Source of the DNA: Bdellovibrio sp047344985
GTDB taxonomy: Bacteria; Bdellovibrionota; Bdellovibrionia; Bdellovibrionales; Bdellovibrionaceae
Direction: 5' to 3'
Length of the DNA: 64,000 bases
Assembly: GCF_047344985.1 (NCBI RefSeq)
Contig: NZ_CP178861.1
Location: forward strand, 682,001 to 746,000
The notes below the pieces were generated by a model. That model was not told where the DNA came from, did not search any database, and saw only the letters and a program-made list of their open reading frames with translations. The position numbers and the translations under genes are program-made. Positions 17,443-26,671 of this stretch are shown here, piece by piece (position 1 is the stretch's first letter; each line of letters begins with the position of its first letter).

Positions 17443-18621
17443 CTATTTCGCGGGAATTTCTTGCAAGGGATGATGATGGCGTTCGCGTTTAAACAAGAAC
17501 GCGAAACTGTTCACCATCAGGAACGACAGAATTACAAATCCCAAACCCCATAAGAGCGCTTGTTTAATGCTAAACAAGTCCGTCAGTTTTCCAATCGTCA
17601 AGTGCATTAGAATCAACATAATGGAGTCCGTCGCCATCATATACGAAACGGCGGAATCCAAGTCCTCAGGAAACTCCGTGGAGATCCAGGAAATCGAGAG
17701 AGGATAAAACGGCGCAATCATAAAACCTGTTCCTGCCAAGAACAGAGGATGAATAAATACGCCCGCTAAAATAAAAACACCGGTCATCACTAAGGATGTC
17801 GACAACAAAAACTGCGGCGAACGTTTGAAGTGCACCACCGCGAAAAGAAAACGTCCTAGCATCATGCAGATGAAGAAATAGGTGACGTAAAGACTTGACG
17901 CCTCCATGTCATAATTCCAAGTGCGTTGCATGTACAGAGCTAAACGCGAAGAAACCATAATTTCAGCAGCGACGGCAAGACTCAGCATGATAGCCAAAAA
18001 CAACTGTGGTTTAAAATTTTTCTGCTTATTGGCTTTGTGCTTTTCAGGAGAAAACTCTGCCTTCGTGTGCAAAGACTTGTGACTGCCGTGGAAAGTGTAA
18101 ATCAAAAGACTCAAAGGTCCCAGAGAGCCCGCCGCAAAAGTCCAACGCCAGCTTCCAGTTAAATACTCCATCGACGCTGCTAAAAGAGGAGCTAGCAAAC
18201 TCGCCATACCATACATGGTGTGAAGACCCGAAAGCATTTGTTGCTTGCGATGAGGACTTGAACCCATCGGCACTAAGATATTAGGTACTAAACCCAACAC
18301 GCCAAGACTCAAACCAAAAAAGAAACTGAAAAATAAAAACAAAGGAAATACAGGGGAGGCCGCCATACCCCACATCGAAATCATCAAGCCGATTGCTCCG
18401 CTGCGTAGAACCGTCAGGCGATCATAGCGTCGTAAAAGATAGCGGCAACCATAGCTCGCAAAAAAGCCTGAAATATTACTCAAGGCAAACATCAAAGACC
18501 CCATGGAGTCACTGATTGCAAAATGCTTCATGATTTCAGGAAACAAAGGCCCACGGATATTGTCAGAAAGTCCGAAGACAAAGAGGCTCGCGTAAGAAAG
18601 AAAAATAAAGGGCCAAATCAT
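17443..18621 (-). CDS. Major facilitator superfamily transporter
   Basis: 392 aa from ATG 18621; upstream in-frame codons to 18735 would run through a good promoter. Ten to twelve hydrophobic helices are visible, with the cytoplasmic loop after helix 2 (RYLLRRYDRLTVLR) and the long central basic loop (about residues 187-205) splitting two six-helix halves. LSDNIRGPLFPEIM after helix 1 and the overall layout resemble the FucP/sugar-type and drug-type MFS groups, but the substrate is unknown. The gene is divergent from rlmN. The -10 box TATATT ends only 6 bases before the ATG and no ribosome-binding site is seen. Confidence 0.85.
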   Translation of the reverse strand: MIWPFIFLSYASLFVFGLSDNIRGPLFPEIMKHFAISDSMGSLMFALSNISGFFASYGCRYLLRRYDRLTVLRSGAIGLMISMWGMAASPVFPLFLFFSFFFGLSLGVLGLVPNILVPMGSSPHRKQQMLSGLHTMYGMASLLAPLLAASMEYLTGSWRWTFAAGSLGPLSLLIYTFHGSHKSLHTKAEFSPEKHKANKQKNFKPQLFLAIMLSLAVAAEIMVSSRLALYMQRTWNYDMEASSLYVTYFFICMMLGRFLFAVVHFKRSPQFLLSTSLVMTGVFILAGVFIHPLFLAGTGFMIAPFYPLSISWISTEFPEDLDSAVSYMMATDSIMLILMHLTIGKLTDLFSIKQALLWGLGFVILSFLMVNSFAFLFKRERHHHPLQEIPAK

Positions 18622-18627
18622 GACTTC

Positions 18628-18656
18628 AATATAAAGACCTGAGAGGGTGAACTCAA
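18628..18656 (-). promoter_or_regulatory. Sigma-70-type promoter, 6 bases before the MFS ATG
   Basis: On the minus strand TTGAGT (18656-18651), a 17-base spacer and TATATT (18633-18628) are followed by six bases and ATG at 18621. Predicted transcription start coincides with the A of the ATG, so the message is a candidate leaderless mRNA. Confidence 0.6.
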
Positions 18657-18873
18657 GGACGAGAGGGTTAATATGAGGAGTCTTATGTAGAATTTGCGCA
18701 AAGTTGCTTAAAGTCAGGCAGCCTGGCTCGGCCAAAGGGACAATTCCATGAAATTCCTAGGAAAAAAGGGGGGCTTGTGCTACAAAATCGCCCACATAAT
18801 CCTTTAACCAAAGAGACTGCTTAAGGTCTCAGCTGTAATAAGCATGGCTGTGATAAGCCCGAGGAGCCCGAAG

Positions 18874-20094
18874 ATGGAATTAAACAACGGCGGCGTTGAA
18901 AACGCTATGTCTGCCCCTGTGAACTACGCTGACGACAACGTCGCAAAACCTCTCGAAAATAAACCCGTCAATTTTTACTCAATGACTCTTGAAGATTTGA
19001 AAGCCTACCTTAAAGGGAAGGGCAAAGAGCAATTCCGCGCTCAACAAATTTTCAAATGGGTTTATGAACAAAGAATCACAGATCCTGAACAAATGACGAA
19101 TCTTTCAAAAGAATTCCGCGCCTCTTTGCCGCAACTTTTGAGCTTTGAACTTCCGAAAGTTTTAACTCACTTAAAATCTGTTGATGGCACGCAGAAGCTT
19201 CTTTTTGATATGGGCAATGGCCAGAGTGTTGAAGCTGTTTTGATTCCCTCTGAAGACCGCCTGACTTTGTGTATTTCCTCTGAAGTTGGTTGCAACATTG
19301 GTTGTAAGTTCTGCTTCACAGGAAAACAAAAACTAAAACGTCGTTTGCGCACGGAAGAAATCGTCGGCCAATTCATGCAATGTCATGATCGCATGGGCGA
19401 TGGTCAACGCATTACAAATATCGTTTTCATGGGCATGGGCGAGCCGCTGGACAATCCAGAAGCGGTCTTTAAAACTATCGACGTTATTCATTCTCCGTGG
19501 GGTATCAATCTTTCTCGCAAAAAAATCACTGTCTCGACTTCGGGCATCGTTCCAGAAATGTGGCGTGTGGCTGACGCGAAAGTGCGTTTGGCCGTGAGCT
19601 TAAACGGTCCAACAGATGAGATCCGTACGCAAGTAATGCCGATCAATAAAAAATGGAATACGACAGAGCTTCTGAACGCATGTAAAGAGTACTGCCGCAT
19701 TACGAAAGACAAAGTTACTTTCGAGTACGTTTTGCTAAAAGGTGTGACAGATCAAATCGAACACGCTCGCCAGTTGGTGAAATTGGTGAAAGACGTTCCT
19801 TGTAAAATCAATATCATTCCATTCAATGAACACCCAGGTTCTGGTTACGAGCGTCCTTCGGATGAAGCTGTCGAGGCTTTCCACTCGGAGCTTATGCGCC
19901 TCGGTGCTCATGTTCTTCTTCGCCGCTCAATGGGTCGCGACATCTTTGCGGCTTGCGGTCAATTAACAAGTCAGGTGCCGAACAAACCTGAAACTATGGA
20001 TATTTCTAACTCTAAACTTGCGGGTCTTCCAAAGTACAAGCGTGAGATGCTTGCTGCTGCTGCCGAAGCCGCGACGAATAACAACAATCAATAA
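18874..20094 (+). CDS. rlmN: 23S rRNA (A2503-C2)/tRNA methyltransferase RlmN
   Basis: 406 aa from ATG 18874, chosen because GAGGAG sits 7 bases upstream; an ATG at 18844 and one at 18907 are alternatives. Radical SAM enzyme that methylates C2 of A2503 in 23S rRNA and A37 in some tRNAs, improving translational accuracy. Seen: CNIGCKFCFTG (radical SAM C-x3-C-x2-C), FMGMGEPLDN (SAM-binding GGE-like), NIIPFNEHPG and the C-terminal AACGQL holding the cysteine that carries the methyl in the two-cysteine mechanism. The N-terminal LEDLKAYL...KGKEQFRAQQIFKWVY segment is the RlmN accessory domain. A sugar-kinase gene follows after 12 bases. Confidence 0.96.
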   Translation: MELNNGGVENAMSAPVNYADDNVAKPLENKPVNFYSMTLEDLKAYLKGKGKEQFRAQQIFKWVYEQRITDPEQMTNLSKEFRASLPQLLSFELPKVLTHLKSVDGTQKLLFDMGNGQSVEAVLIPSEDRLTLCISSEVGCNIGCKFCFTGKQKLKRRLRTEEIVGQFMQCHDRMGDGQRITNIVFMGMGEPLDNPEAVFKTIDVIHSPWGINLSRKKITVSTSGIVPEMWRVADAKVRLAVSLNGPTDEIRTQVMPINKKWNTTELLNACKEYCRITKDKVTFEYVLLKGVTDQIEHARQLVKLVKDVPCKINIIPFNEHPGSGYERPSDEAVEAFHSELMRLGAHVLLRRSMGRDIFAACGQLTSQVPNKPETMDISNSKLAGLPKYKREMLAAAAEAATNNNNQ

Positions 20095-20106
20095 GGAACC
20101 GACACC

Positions 20107-21015
20107 ATGTCTGAAATTCTCGTTGTAGGAAGTCTTGCTTACGATTCAATCCAAACGCCATCAGGAAAAGTCGATCGCGCGTTGGGTGGGTCTGCGAATT
20201 ATTTTTCTTTGGCAGCCTCTTTGTTTTCTAAAGTGCGCGTGGTCGGCGTTGTCGGTGAAGACTACGACCAAAACGATTATGAGTTGCTCAACTCTCGCGG
20301 TGTGGATTTGACCGGCCTTTCAAAAGTTCCAGGAAAAACATTTCACTGGGCGGGTTCTTATGAAGGCGACATGAACGAAGCGAAAACTTTGAAAACGGAT
20401 TTGAACGTGTTTGAACATTTCAATCCACAATTGCCAGAGCATTTCAAAGATTCTTCTTTCGTGTTCTTGGCTAACATTGCTCCGGAACTTCAATTGCAAG
20501 TTTTGGAACAAGTGAAAGCTCCGAAGTTCGTAGGGATGGACTCTATGAACTTGTGGATTAATATCAAAAAAGAAAAAGTGATCGAAGTTCTTAAGAAGGT
20601 CGATCTTGTTTTGATCAACGAAGGTGAAGCAAAAATGCTTACGGGCGCTGCGAACGCTATTTCAGCGGCTCCGATGATCACAGATCTTGGACCAAAAACG
20701 GTTGTGATCAAGCGCGGTGAGTACGGTTTTGCGATGTATTCTAAAACAGATGGTTATTTCATTCTGCCAGCGATGCCAATTCCAACGGTGGTAGATCCAA
20801 CAGGTGCGGGTGATACATTCGCTGGTGGTTTCTTCGGATACTTGGCGGCACAAAAAGAAGTTCCAACGGTAGGTAACTTGAAACAGGCTTGTATCATGGG
20901 TTCTATGATGGCGAGTCACACGATTCAGGATTTCTCTGTAAGAGCTCTTGCGAAAGTCACACTTAGTGACCTGGAAAAACGTCTCACTGAATATAAAAAA
21001 GTGATTACAGTTTAG
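20107..21015 (+). CDS. PfkB-family carbohydrate/nucleoside kinase
   Basis: 302 aa; AAGGAACC lies before the start. PfkB fold: GSLAYDSIQTPSG and LGGSANYFSLAASLF at the N-terminal side and DPTGAGDTFAGGF (catalytic Asp and anion hole) at the C-terminal side. Resembles the ribokinase/adenosine kinase branch rather than phosphofructokinases; substrate is not decided by sequence. It follows rlmN closely and ends before a strong terminator, so the two form an operon. Confidence 0.85.
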   Translation: MSEILVVGSLAYDSIQTPSGKVDRALGGSANYFSLAASLFSKVRVVGVVGEDYDQNDYELLNSRGVDLTGLSKVPGKTFHWAGSYEGDMNEAKTLKTDLNVFEHFNPQLPEHFKDSSFVFLANIAPELQLQVLEQVKAPKFVGMDSMNLWINIKKEKVIEVLKKVDLVLINEGEAKMLTGAANAISAAPMITDLGPKTVVIKRGEYGFAMYSKTDGYFILPAMPIPTVVDPTGAGDTFAGGFFGYLAAQKEVPTVGNLKQACIMGSMMASHTIQDFSVRALAKVTLSDLEKRLTEYKKVITV

Positions 21016-21040
21016 TTAATTTAAAAGAATCTCAAAATGA

Positions 21041-21067
21041 AAAGCCTCGCAAATGCGGGGCTTTTTT
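21041..21067 (+). terminator. Rho-independent terminator after rlmN-kinase operon
   Basis: AAAGCCTCGC and GCGGGGCTTT form a G/C-rich stem with a four-base loop, followed by a T-run. It lies 25 bases beyond the kinase stop. Confidence 0.9.
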
Positions 21068-21223
21068 ATTTTATCCCAAGTCGAATCCAGCAGTTAGATC
21101 AAAACCCGAGGCACAGCATTTAAAAATTATTTAATCCCGTTTTCATAAGTTCTTAAGAACGCTTTGCTAATCTGATTTCAGCAAGAGAAGAGATGATTCT
21201 CACAAACCAAAATGGAGGTTTTT

Positions 21224-21442
21224 ATGAAATCAGCAATCGTTCTAATGTCAATCGTACTTGCAGGTGTTTTCGCTCAAGCACAAGGCACAGGCGCGGCTCC
21301 TCAGCAATCAAACACTGCTAACTCTGAAGTTTCTCAACAACAAAAAGCAGACTCTGCTGTTGTGAAAAAAGAGAAAAAACATAAAAAACACGGCAAAAAA
21401 GAGAAATCAGAAAAAGAAAAATCAGAAAGCATGACTAAATAG
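21224..21442 (+). CDS. Small secreted lysine-rich protein, 72 aa
   Basis: ATG 21224 has GGAGG seven bases upstream; the in-frame ATG at 21212 overlaps that site. A signal peptide (about residues 1-20, ending AQAQ) is followed by a Gln/Ala/Ser stretch and a very basic tail of Lys-Glu-Lys-His repeats (KKEKKHKKHGKKEK). No family is recognised. A charged, low-complexity periplasmic protein of this kind could bind nucleic acid, wall polymer or metal, but this is guesswork. Flanked by terminators, so it has its own promoter. Confidence 0.75.
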   Translation: MKSAIVLMSIVLAGVFAQAQGTGAAPQQSNTANSEVSQQQKADSAVVKKEKKHKKHGKKEKSEKEKSESMTK

Positions 21443-21452
21443 TTTTCTGATG

Positions 21453-21480
21453 AGTGCCCTCGATCTTAGCCGAGGGCACT
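21453..21480 (+). terminator. Hairpin after the lysine-rich gene, probable terminator
   Basis: Perfect ten-base arms AGTGCCCTCG/CGAGGGCACT around an eight-base loop, 10 bases after the stop. Only a short T-poor stretch follows, so termination may be incomplete. Confidence 0.65.
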
Positions 21481-21651
21481 TCGTTATCGCAAATTTTTCT
21501 CTAGAATCATATTCGCGTTTGAAGCATTTTCCGTTTCGGGTTGAAGCGAATTTCAAAAAATATACGCTAATCATGACGGCCATCATCACACTCCACGATT
21601 TCGCAACACTACCCTGAGATAAGGAAGTGCAAAGGAATTGCAGGAGGACGT

Positions 21652-23184
21652 ATGAAGCTGGTAACAAAAATAGTATGTATTGTGGCGTTAGCGGCTGCTT
21701 TGGCATCAATTACATCAACTCAGATCGCAAGAAAAGAAGTTGAAGAGCAAGGGCAAGAAGATCTTGTTCAAAAAAGTCAGGCGATTTTAGATCAGCTCGA
21801 AGGCATCCGAGACTATGTCGCCGATCAAGGCGGTTTGCAAGAGTATATCAATCAGATTGTTGCACGGTATCCCGATGGCAATATTCCCCAGGATATAAAA
21901 ACAAGTATTTTAAAACGCGTTCCCATTTTTGCTTCCATGAAAGTGGGGCAGGATCAATCGGAGCGCGCTGGATATAAATTTCGGGTCTTTGCTAAAGAAC
22001 CCCGTCGCAAAGGCAACTTAGCCGCGGCCGATGAAGCGCAAATTTTTGACAAATTCGAACGGGATCCAAATTTGAAAGAATTCGTGGCGACAACGGACAA
22101 TCATATTGTCGTTTACAGACCAGTGCGGCTTTCTGAAAAGCAAGGCTGCTTACTTTGTCATGGCGAGCCTTCACAAAGTCCTTTCAAAAATGGAAAAGAT
22201 ATTCTTGGTCATACGATGGAAAATTGGGCGGACGGAAGACTTCACGGTGTCTTCAGTATCACATCTGATATGGCACCCACTCATGAAGCTGCGAAAGCGT
22301 CCGTGCAAAATATTTTACTCTTTGCTTTGGCAGGTTTGATTTTCAGTGTGATCCTTGCCTGGTTTATTTTAAGAAAACCTTTGGAAAAATTGCGTGATGC
22401 CGTTGATTCAATTAAAAATTCAAGCGCGCGTCTTGCGTCGACAAGTCACGAGATATCAAGCGCTTCACAAAACTTAAGCAGCTCTTCCACCCAAGCTGCG
22501 GCAGCTCTTGAAGAAACATCGGCGTCTTTGGAAGAATTGACAAGCATGGTGAAACTTAACACCGAAAATGCCAACAGTGCCAAAGATATTTCTGTGAGCG
22601 CCATGAATTCAGCGAAAGTCGGTGAAGAACAAATCCGTACTTTAATTGAATCTATGAAGGAAGTTTCTACATCCTCTAAAAAGGTCGCTGAAATTACCAC
22701 AGTGATTGACGATATTGCCTTTCAAACGAATCTTCTGGCCCTCAATGCTTCGGTGGAAGCCGCTCGTGCTGGGGAACACGGAAAAGGTTTTGCTGTTGTC
22801 GCGGACGCCGTTCGTTCCTTAGCTCAGAAATCCGCTGTCTCAGCGAAAGAAATTTCAGATCTCATTTCGCAAAGCTCCACTTTAATTAGTTCAAGTTATA
22901 ATTATGCGGTTAAAAGCGGAGAAACATTGCAGGCAATCGTGAAAGAGGCAGAAAAAGTATCTGTGCTGAACAACGAAATCGCACATGCTAGCGTCGAGCA
23001 AACCACTGGGATTGAACAAATCAGCAAAGCGGTTCATGAACTTGATAAAGTCACACAGAACAACGCCGCTTCCTCCGAAGAGGCCGCAGCGGCTTCCGTT
23101 GAATTATCGCGACAATCTGAGCAGTTAGATGAATTGGTTGGCGGCGTGGGAGACGTCATCAATGGAGCGAAGAAAGTCAGTTAA
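21652..23184 (+). CDS. Methyl-accepting chemotaxis protein with haem-binding DUF3365-type sensor
   Basis: 510 aa; GGAGG precedes the ATG. A transmembrane helix (about 5-25), a periplasmic sensor with the c-type haem motif CLLCH (residues 166-170) in the DUF3365/Tll0287-like pattern, a second membrane helix (about 221-240), a short linker and then a signalling domain with the invariant chemoreceptor hairpin (DDIAFQTNLLALNASVEAAR...GKGFAVVADAVRSLAQ). The helical segments flanking the tip, with many Glu-Glu/Gln-rich heptads, contain likely methylation sites; no classical HAMP domain is obvious. Probably senses redox, oxygen or NO via haem and steers motility. It ends with a short KKVS tail and no CheR-binding pentapeptide. 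Confidence 0.9.
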   Translation: MKLVTKIVCIVALAAALASITSTQIARKEVEEQGQEDLVQKSQAILDQLEGIRDYVADQGGLQEYINQIVARYPDGNIPQDIKTSILKRVPIFASMKVGQDQSERAGYKFRVFAKEPRRKGNLAAADEAQIFDKFERDPNLKEFVATTDNHIVVYRPVRLSEKQGCLLCHGEPSQSPFKNGKDILGHTMENWADGRLHGVFSITSDMAPTHEAAKASVQNILLFALAGLIFSVILAWFILRKPLEKLRDAVDSIKNSSARLASTSHEISSASQNLSSSSTQAAAALEETSASLEELTSMVKLNTENANSAKDISVSAMNSAKVGEEQIRTLIESMKEVSTSSKKVAEITTVIDDIAFQTNLLALNASVEAARAGEHGKGFAVVADAVRSLAQKSAVSAKEISDLISQSSTLISSSYNYAVKSGETLQAIVKEAEKVSVLNNEIAHASVEQTTGIEQISKAVHELDKVTQNNAASSEEAAAASVELSRQSEQLDELVGGVGDVINGAKKVS

Positions 23185-24871
23185 CCTGGCTTTCTTCCGT
23201 TTTCTGTTGGGCGTTTTTTTTCTGCGGAATTCGAGACGCTATATACTCAGCCATAGCGGCAATCGTTAACGAGGGATTTGCTCCTGTAGAGGTAGGAAGA
23301 ATACTTCCATCAATAACATGCAAGCCCTCGTAGCCGAAAACTTCTCCCATAGTATTGACGAAGCCATCTTCTGCGGAATTCCCCATCGGACAACCGCCAA
23401 GAGGATGAACGGAAATCACCTTGTTTAAGTGAGTCAGCGGGTTTTCAACATAAACGCCATCCACCATGTCGGCGATCTTTCGCATCTCTTCACGCAGACG
23501 ATCAAAGTGCGGCTGGCTTTTATCGATCTTCCAACGAATGATAGCTTGGTTGTCGTCGCGAAGTTGGATTTCTCCATCGGGCTTATCGCGCCCCATCCCT
23601 AAAAGAATCAGACAGCGTTTTGTAAATTCGGCGCGGTCGATAGTTCTCGCGAATTCATCACCCATATTGATTTGATCGCGACCGTTGATTTTGAGAATTT
23701 TAAAAAAATGTTTTTTAAGCTGATGGCTCGCTAATTTTAAAAGACCTAAAATACCGCTGAGCTGTGGAATGCGTCCCGAAAGAAACCAGGCAAATCCCAA
23801 GGGATATCCGGCTTCCTGTAAATACATGCCGTGAGGGTATCCGTCGTCATAATTGCGAAATGAATATTCGATAGAGCCTGTGATCACCGGGCCATTTGTG
23901 GCATCCACATTCTGTTTTGTATTAAAGATCCACGAGATGAGATCCCCATTACCGCTCCACTTTTTTCCTAACCAATGATTGAGTTTAGGAAGATACCCCT
24001 GTTTTTTCATTCTTAGTAATAAAGACGTAGAACCTAGTGAGCCAGCAGCAAGGATGACCTTCTTGGCAGTAAAAACATTTTCCTGCATGGGAAATTCAGG
24101 AATGACATAAGTCACAGCGTAATGATCTTCGCGTTTTTCAATACGAATCACTTCAGCGTGAGTTCGCACGTCAGCTGGGTGAGGATTGTTTTTTAAATTT
24201 CTAGCGCGATAAAGATAATTTAAATCCAAAGAATTCTTTGCGTGAATATTGCAACCGATGTCGCAATCGCCGCACTTATTGCATCTAGATTGCAAAGCTC
24301 CATGACTATTGAGTGTTTGATGACCCGGAAAATCTCCTTCAAAGCGAACTGCCAAAGGAGGTAAAGTGAACTTGTGACGTTCCCTCGCCTCGGGATGCAT
24401 CGGCATTTCTTCAGAAAGTTTTTTAAACAAAGCCGTCTTCGGCGTGTTTTTATAATAGGAATGCGTTTCAAACGGATAGGGTTGAGCCTCCATCATTTTT
24501 AATACTTTTTCGTAATAAGGATCCAAGAGCTCCCGCGAAATGCCTCCGGGCCAATTCACGAAGAACTCAGGAGGCATTTTATAAAGAACATTGGCATAGA
24601 TAAGACTTCCTCCGCCAAGGCCGCTTGCGGTTAAAGTCATCGCATCACTGTCGGGAGTGTCGCGAATTTCCATCAAACCGAATTTGCGATCTTGCGGGTC
24701 CCAGAACATGTTTTTGCGGACTTCATGAGGACGACGGGGAAACTCGTGCATCTTCCACTGCCGACCCCGTTCTAACAAACAAACTTTGTAACCTTTTTCG
24801 ACTAAACGGCAAGTCATGACCGAGCCCCCGAATCCGGACCCGATCACGATGTAATCGTAATCTACTTTCAT
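23177..24871 (-). CDS. GMC-type FAD oxidoreductase with 4Fe-4S-like cysteine motif
   Basis: 564 aa. N-terminal FAD-binding GSGFGGSVMT (G-x-G-x2-G), a GLGGGSLIYANV GMC signature near residue 84, C-terminal HPLGGCPMG and VIDGSILPTSTGANPS with the catalytic His/Asn region of GMC enzymes such as cholesterol oxidase. An unusual CNKCGDCDIGC run (Cys197, 200, 203, 207: C-x2-C-x2-C-x3-C) in the middle could bind an iron-sulphur cluster or zinc. It lies 9 bases after the hydrolase gene in the same operon; fused GMC-hydrolase proteins are known elsewhere, supporting a shared pathway, perhaps sterol or lipid alcohol oxidation. The start is preceded by GGAAG. Confidence 0.88.
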   Translation of the reverse strand: MKVDYDYIVIGSGFGGSVMTCRLVEKGYKVCLLERGRQWKMHEFPRRPHEVRKNMFWDPQDRKFGLMEIRDTPDSDAMTLTASGLGGGSLIYANVLYKMPPEFFVNWPGGISRELLDPYYEKVLKMMEAQPYPFETHSYYKNTPKTALFKKLSEEMPMHPEARERHKFTLPPLAVRFEGDFPGHQTLNSHGALQSRCNKCGDCDIGCNIHAKNSLDLNYLYRARNLKNNPHPADVRTHAEVIRIEKREDHYAVTYVIPEFPMQENVFTAKKVILAAGSLGSTSLLLRMKKQGYLPKLNHWLGKKWSGNGDLISWIFNTKQNVDATNGPVITGSIEYSFRNYDDGYPHGMYLQEAGYPLGFAWFLSGRIPQLSGILGLLKLASHQLKKHFFKILKINGRDQINMGDEFARTIDRAEFTKRCLILLGMGRDKPDGEIQLRDDNQAIIRWKIDKSQPHFDRLREEMRKIADMVDGVYVENPLTHLNKVISVHPLGGCPMGNSAEDGFVNTMGEVFGYEGLHVIDGSILPTSTGANPSLTIAAMAEYIASRIPQKKNAQQKTEESQVN

Positions 24872-24880
24872 GATTTCTTC

Positions 24881-26671
24881 CTATGCAATACGCAGCTTTC
24901 TGACTTCAGTGACACTCACTTGTTGTTTTAAGAATTCTACCAATTGCGGAAAGACTTCCGTGTGACTGTATTGTCCCATGAAGACGTCTTGATGTCCGTA
25001 ATTGGCGAATTCTTTGTACTGAATACGGGCGGCGTTCTTCGTGTTTTTTAAAATTTCATAAGTCATTTTATTCGATTCTGGAAAAATATGATTTTCCGAG
25101 CCAGAAACCAGCAGTGTGGGAGGAAGATCCCGCTTCTTCATTTCCTCAAGATAGTTCATCTTGCCGTCCCACGAAACCGAAGCTTTTGCCAGAAGCATTT
25201 TGCGAATATGTTTATAGTAATGAAAGCTGGTTCCGCCAAAAAGATCCATCAAACGACGATGAGTCACAGGATGGATATTGCGGTGATTGAAAGCGGCAGG
25301 GAAGCCCCAACCCCACATAAAGCTCACCATATGACAAGCAGGCTCTTTGCATTCACTTCGAATCGAACGCTCCATCCAGTAAAGCCATTTTCCGAAAACA
25401 CGTCCTGGTGAATAAGGAATTTTGGGAGACACGTAAGGATATCCAAATGCTTGTTCTAAAATTTCAGGCCCCACCATCATCTTTGCAAAGGCCTGCCAGG
25501 GCACTTGCGGCGTCAGGGACACACTGTTAGCAACAATGCTCGCGATGTTTTTTACGTATCCTGCCGCATAAGAAGCCATAAAGGCAAGTGAACCCACACA
25601 GTGAGCGATCACGTGAATTTTCACATCATTCCCGCAAGTCTCACGAATGAAATCGACGGCTCGCGGAATGTCATATTTAGCGACATCATCAACGGTGTAA
25701 CGGTGTGGGTGAAGGTTGTAATTAAATCTTCCGCTTCCCCGCCAATCCAAAGACCACACATCAGAAAAACCTTGCGTGTGCAGATGGTTCACAAGGTTTT
25801 CATGCTCTGGCATAATGTACATGTCTGTCGACGTGGTCAGTCCGTGCAGAAGCAAAATCACATCTTTGGATTCTTGGAATTTAAAACGCTGCACCGAAAT
25901 AGTCAGGCCGTCGCGCGTGTCGAGAGGATGAAGAATTTTTTCACCTAAAGCCACACCTTGAGTGGTGTGCAGAGGGTACTGATGTTCATTCCAGCGGGCT
26001 GAAGTTGTAGTGAAAATAAAAGGAGCGTAACTTTCCCAGAGCGTATCGGTGAAAGCTTTAAAGTAGCGCAACAAGGATTCTTTTTCTTCAAGATAAGAAG
26101 TCGCATTTGTTTTAAAGCTGCGCATTTGGCGCAAGAAATCACTTAAGGAAATACGCAAGACACCTACGGCATGGACATTCTTTTCACCAAATTTTTCGAA
26201 ATTAGAATGGCCTTCCCAGAGATAATAGTAAAGCGTTGTCGTCTGCTTCCAAAGCTCACTGGCATTTTCTTTTAAAATTTCTTTAAAACCAAAAAATGTC
26301 CATTTTTTTCCTTCACGGTCCGTGAGAAAAAATGTGTAGTGCATTTCTTTTACCGTGTCGTAGTGAGGACTTGCGGCGGGCTGAGTGAAAAGTTGGAAAA
26401 AACCGTCATCCAGGCGCATGTCATCACGAAACCGGAAGTCAGTGATCTTACCAAAAACTTTGGAAGTCGTGCTGTGGTCCGCTAAAAAACGTTCAAGATC
26501 GGGGACCTTGATGGTAACCGTAAATTCAAATGGCAGCTTATCGGAGCGCTCATTTTCAATTTGAAAATCATTGTGAGAAAGAGGCTGGGCTGGAGACAAA
26601 ACAAATTTTTTAGGAACAACGTAGCCCGCCATCTTCTCGGTAAATTCGAGAGATACTGTGTTCTTCTTCAT
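24881..26671 (-). CDS. Alpha/beta hydrolase with Cys in nucleophile elbow, GMC partner
   Basis: 596 aa with no signal peptide. The first 245 residues have no recognised domain (PEFTEKMAGYVV to WESYAPF), apparently a beta-rich binding domain. The rest is an alpha/beta hydrolase: VILLLHGLTTSTD (oxyanion hole), DWRGSGRF, IHVIAHCVGSLAFM (nucleophile elbow A-H-C-V-G-S with Cys358 where Ser is normal), LLVSGSENHIFPE and NYGHQDVF (His). Cys in place of Ser is seen in some esterase-like enzymes and in some inactive ones. It is the first gene of an operon with the GMC oxidoreductase; AGGAAAGGA precedes the ATG. Function is unknown; a lipid or sterol ester substrate is a guess. Confidence 0.75.
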   Translation of the reverse strand: MKKNTVSLEFTEKMAGYVVPKKFVLSPAQPLSHNDFQIENERSDKLPFEFTVTIKVPDLERFLADHSTTSKVFGKITDFRFRDDMRLDDGFFQLFTQPAASPHYDTVKEMHYTFFLTDREGKKWTFFGFKEILKENASELWKQTTTLYYYLWEGHSNFEKFGEKNVHAVGVLRISLSDFLRQMRSFKTNATSYLEEKESLLRYFKAFTDTLWESYAPFIFTTTSARWNEHQYPLHTTQGVALGEKILHPLDTRDGLTISVQRFKFQESKDVILLLHGLTTSTDMYIMPEHENLVNHLHTQGFSDVWSLDWRGSGRFNYNLHPHRYTVDDVAKYDIPRAVDFIRETCGNDVKIHVIAHCVGSLAFMASYAAGYVKNIASIVANSVSLTPQVPWQAFAKMMVGPEILEQAFGYPYVSPKIPYSPGRVFGKWLYWMERSIRSECKEPACHMVSFMWGWGFPAAFNHRNIHPVTHRRLMDLFGGTSFHYYKHIRKMLLAKASVSWDGKMNYLEEMKKRDLPPTLLVSGSENHIFPESNKMTYEILKNTKNAARIQYKEFANYGHQDVFMGQYSHTEVFPQLVEFLKQQVSVTEVRKLRIA

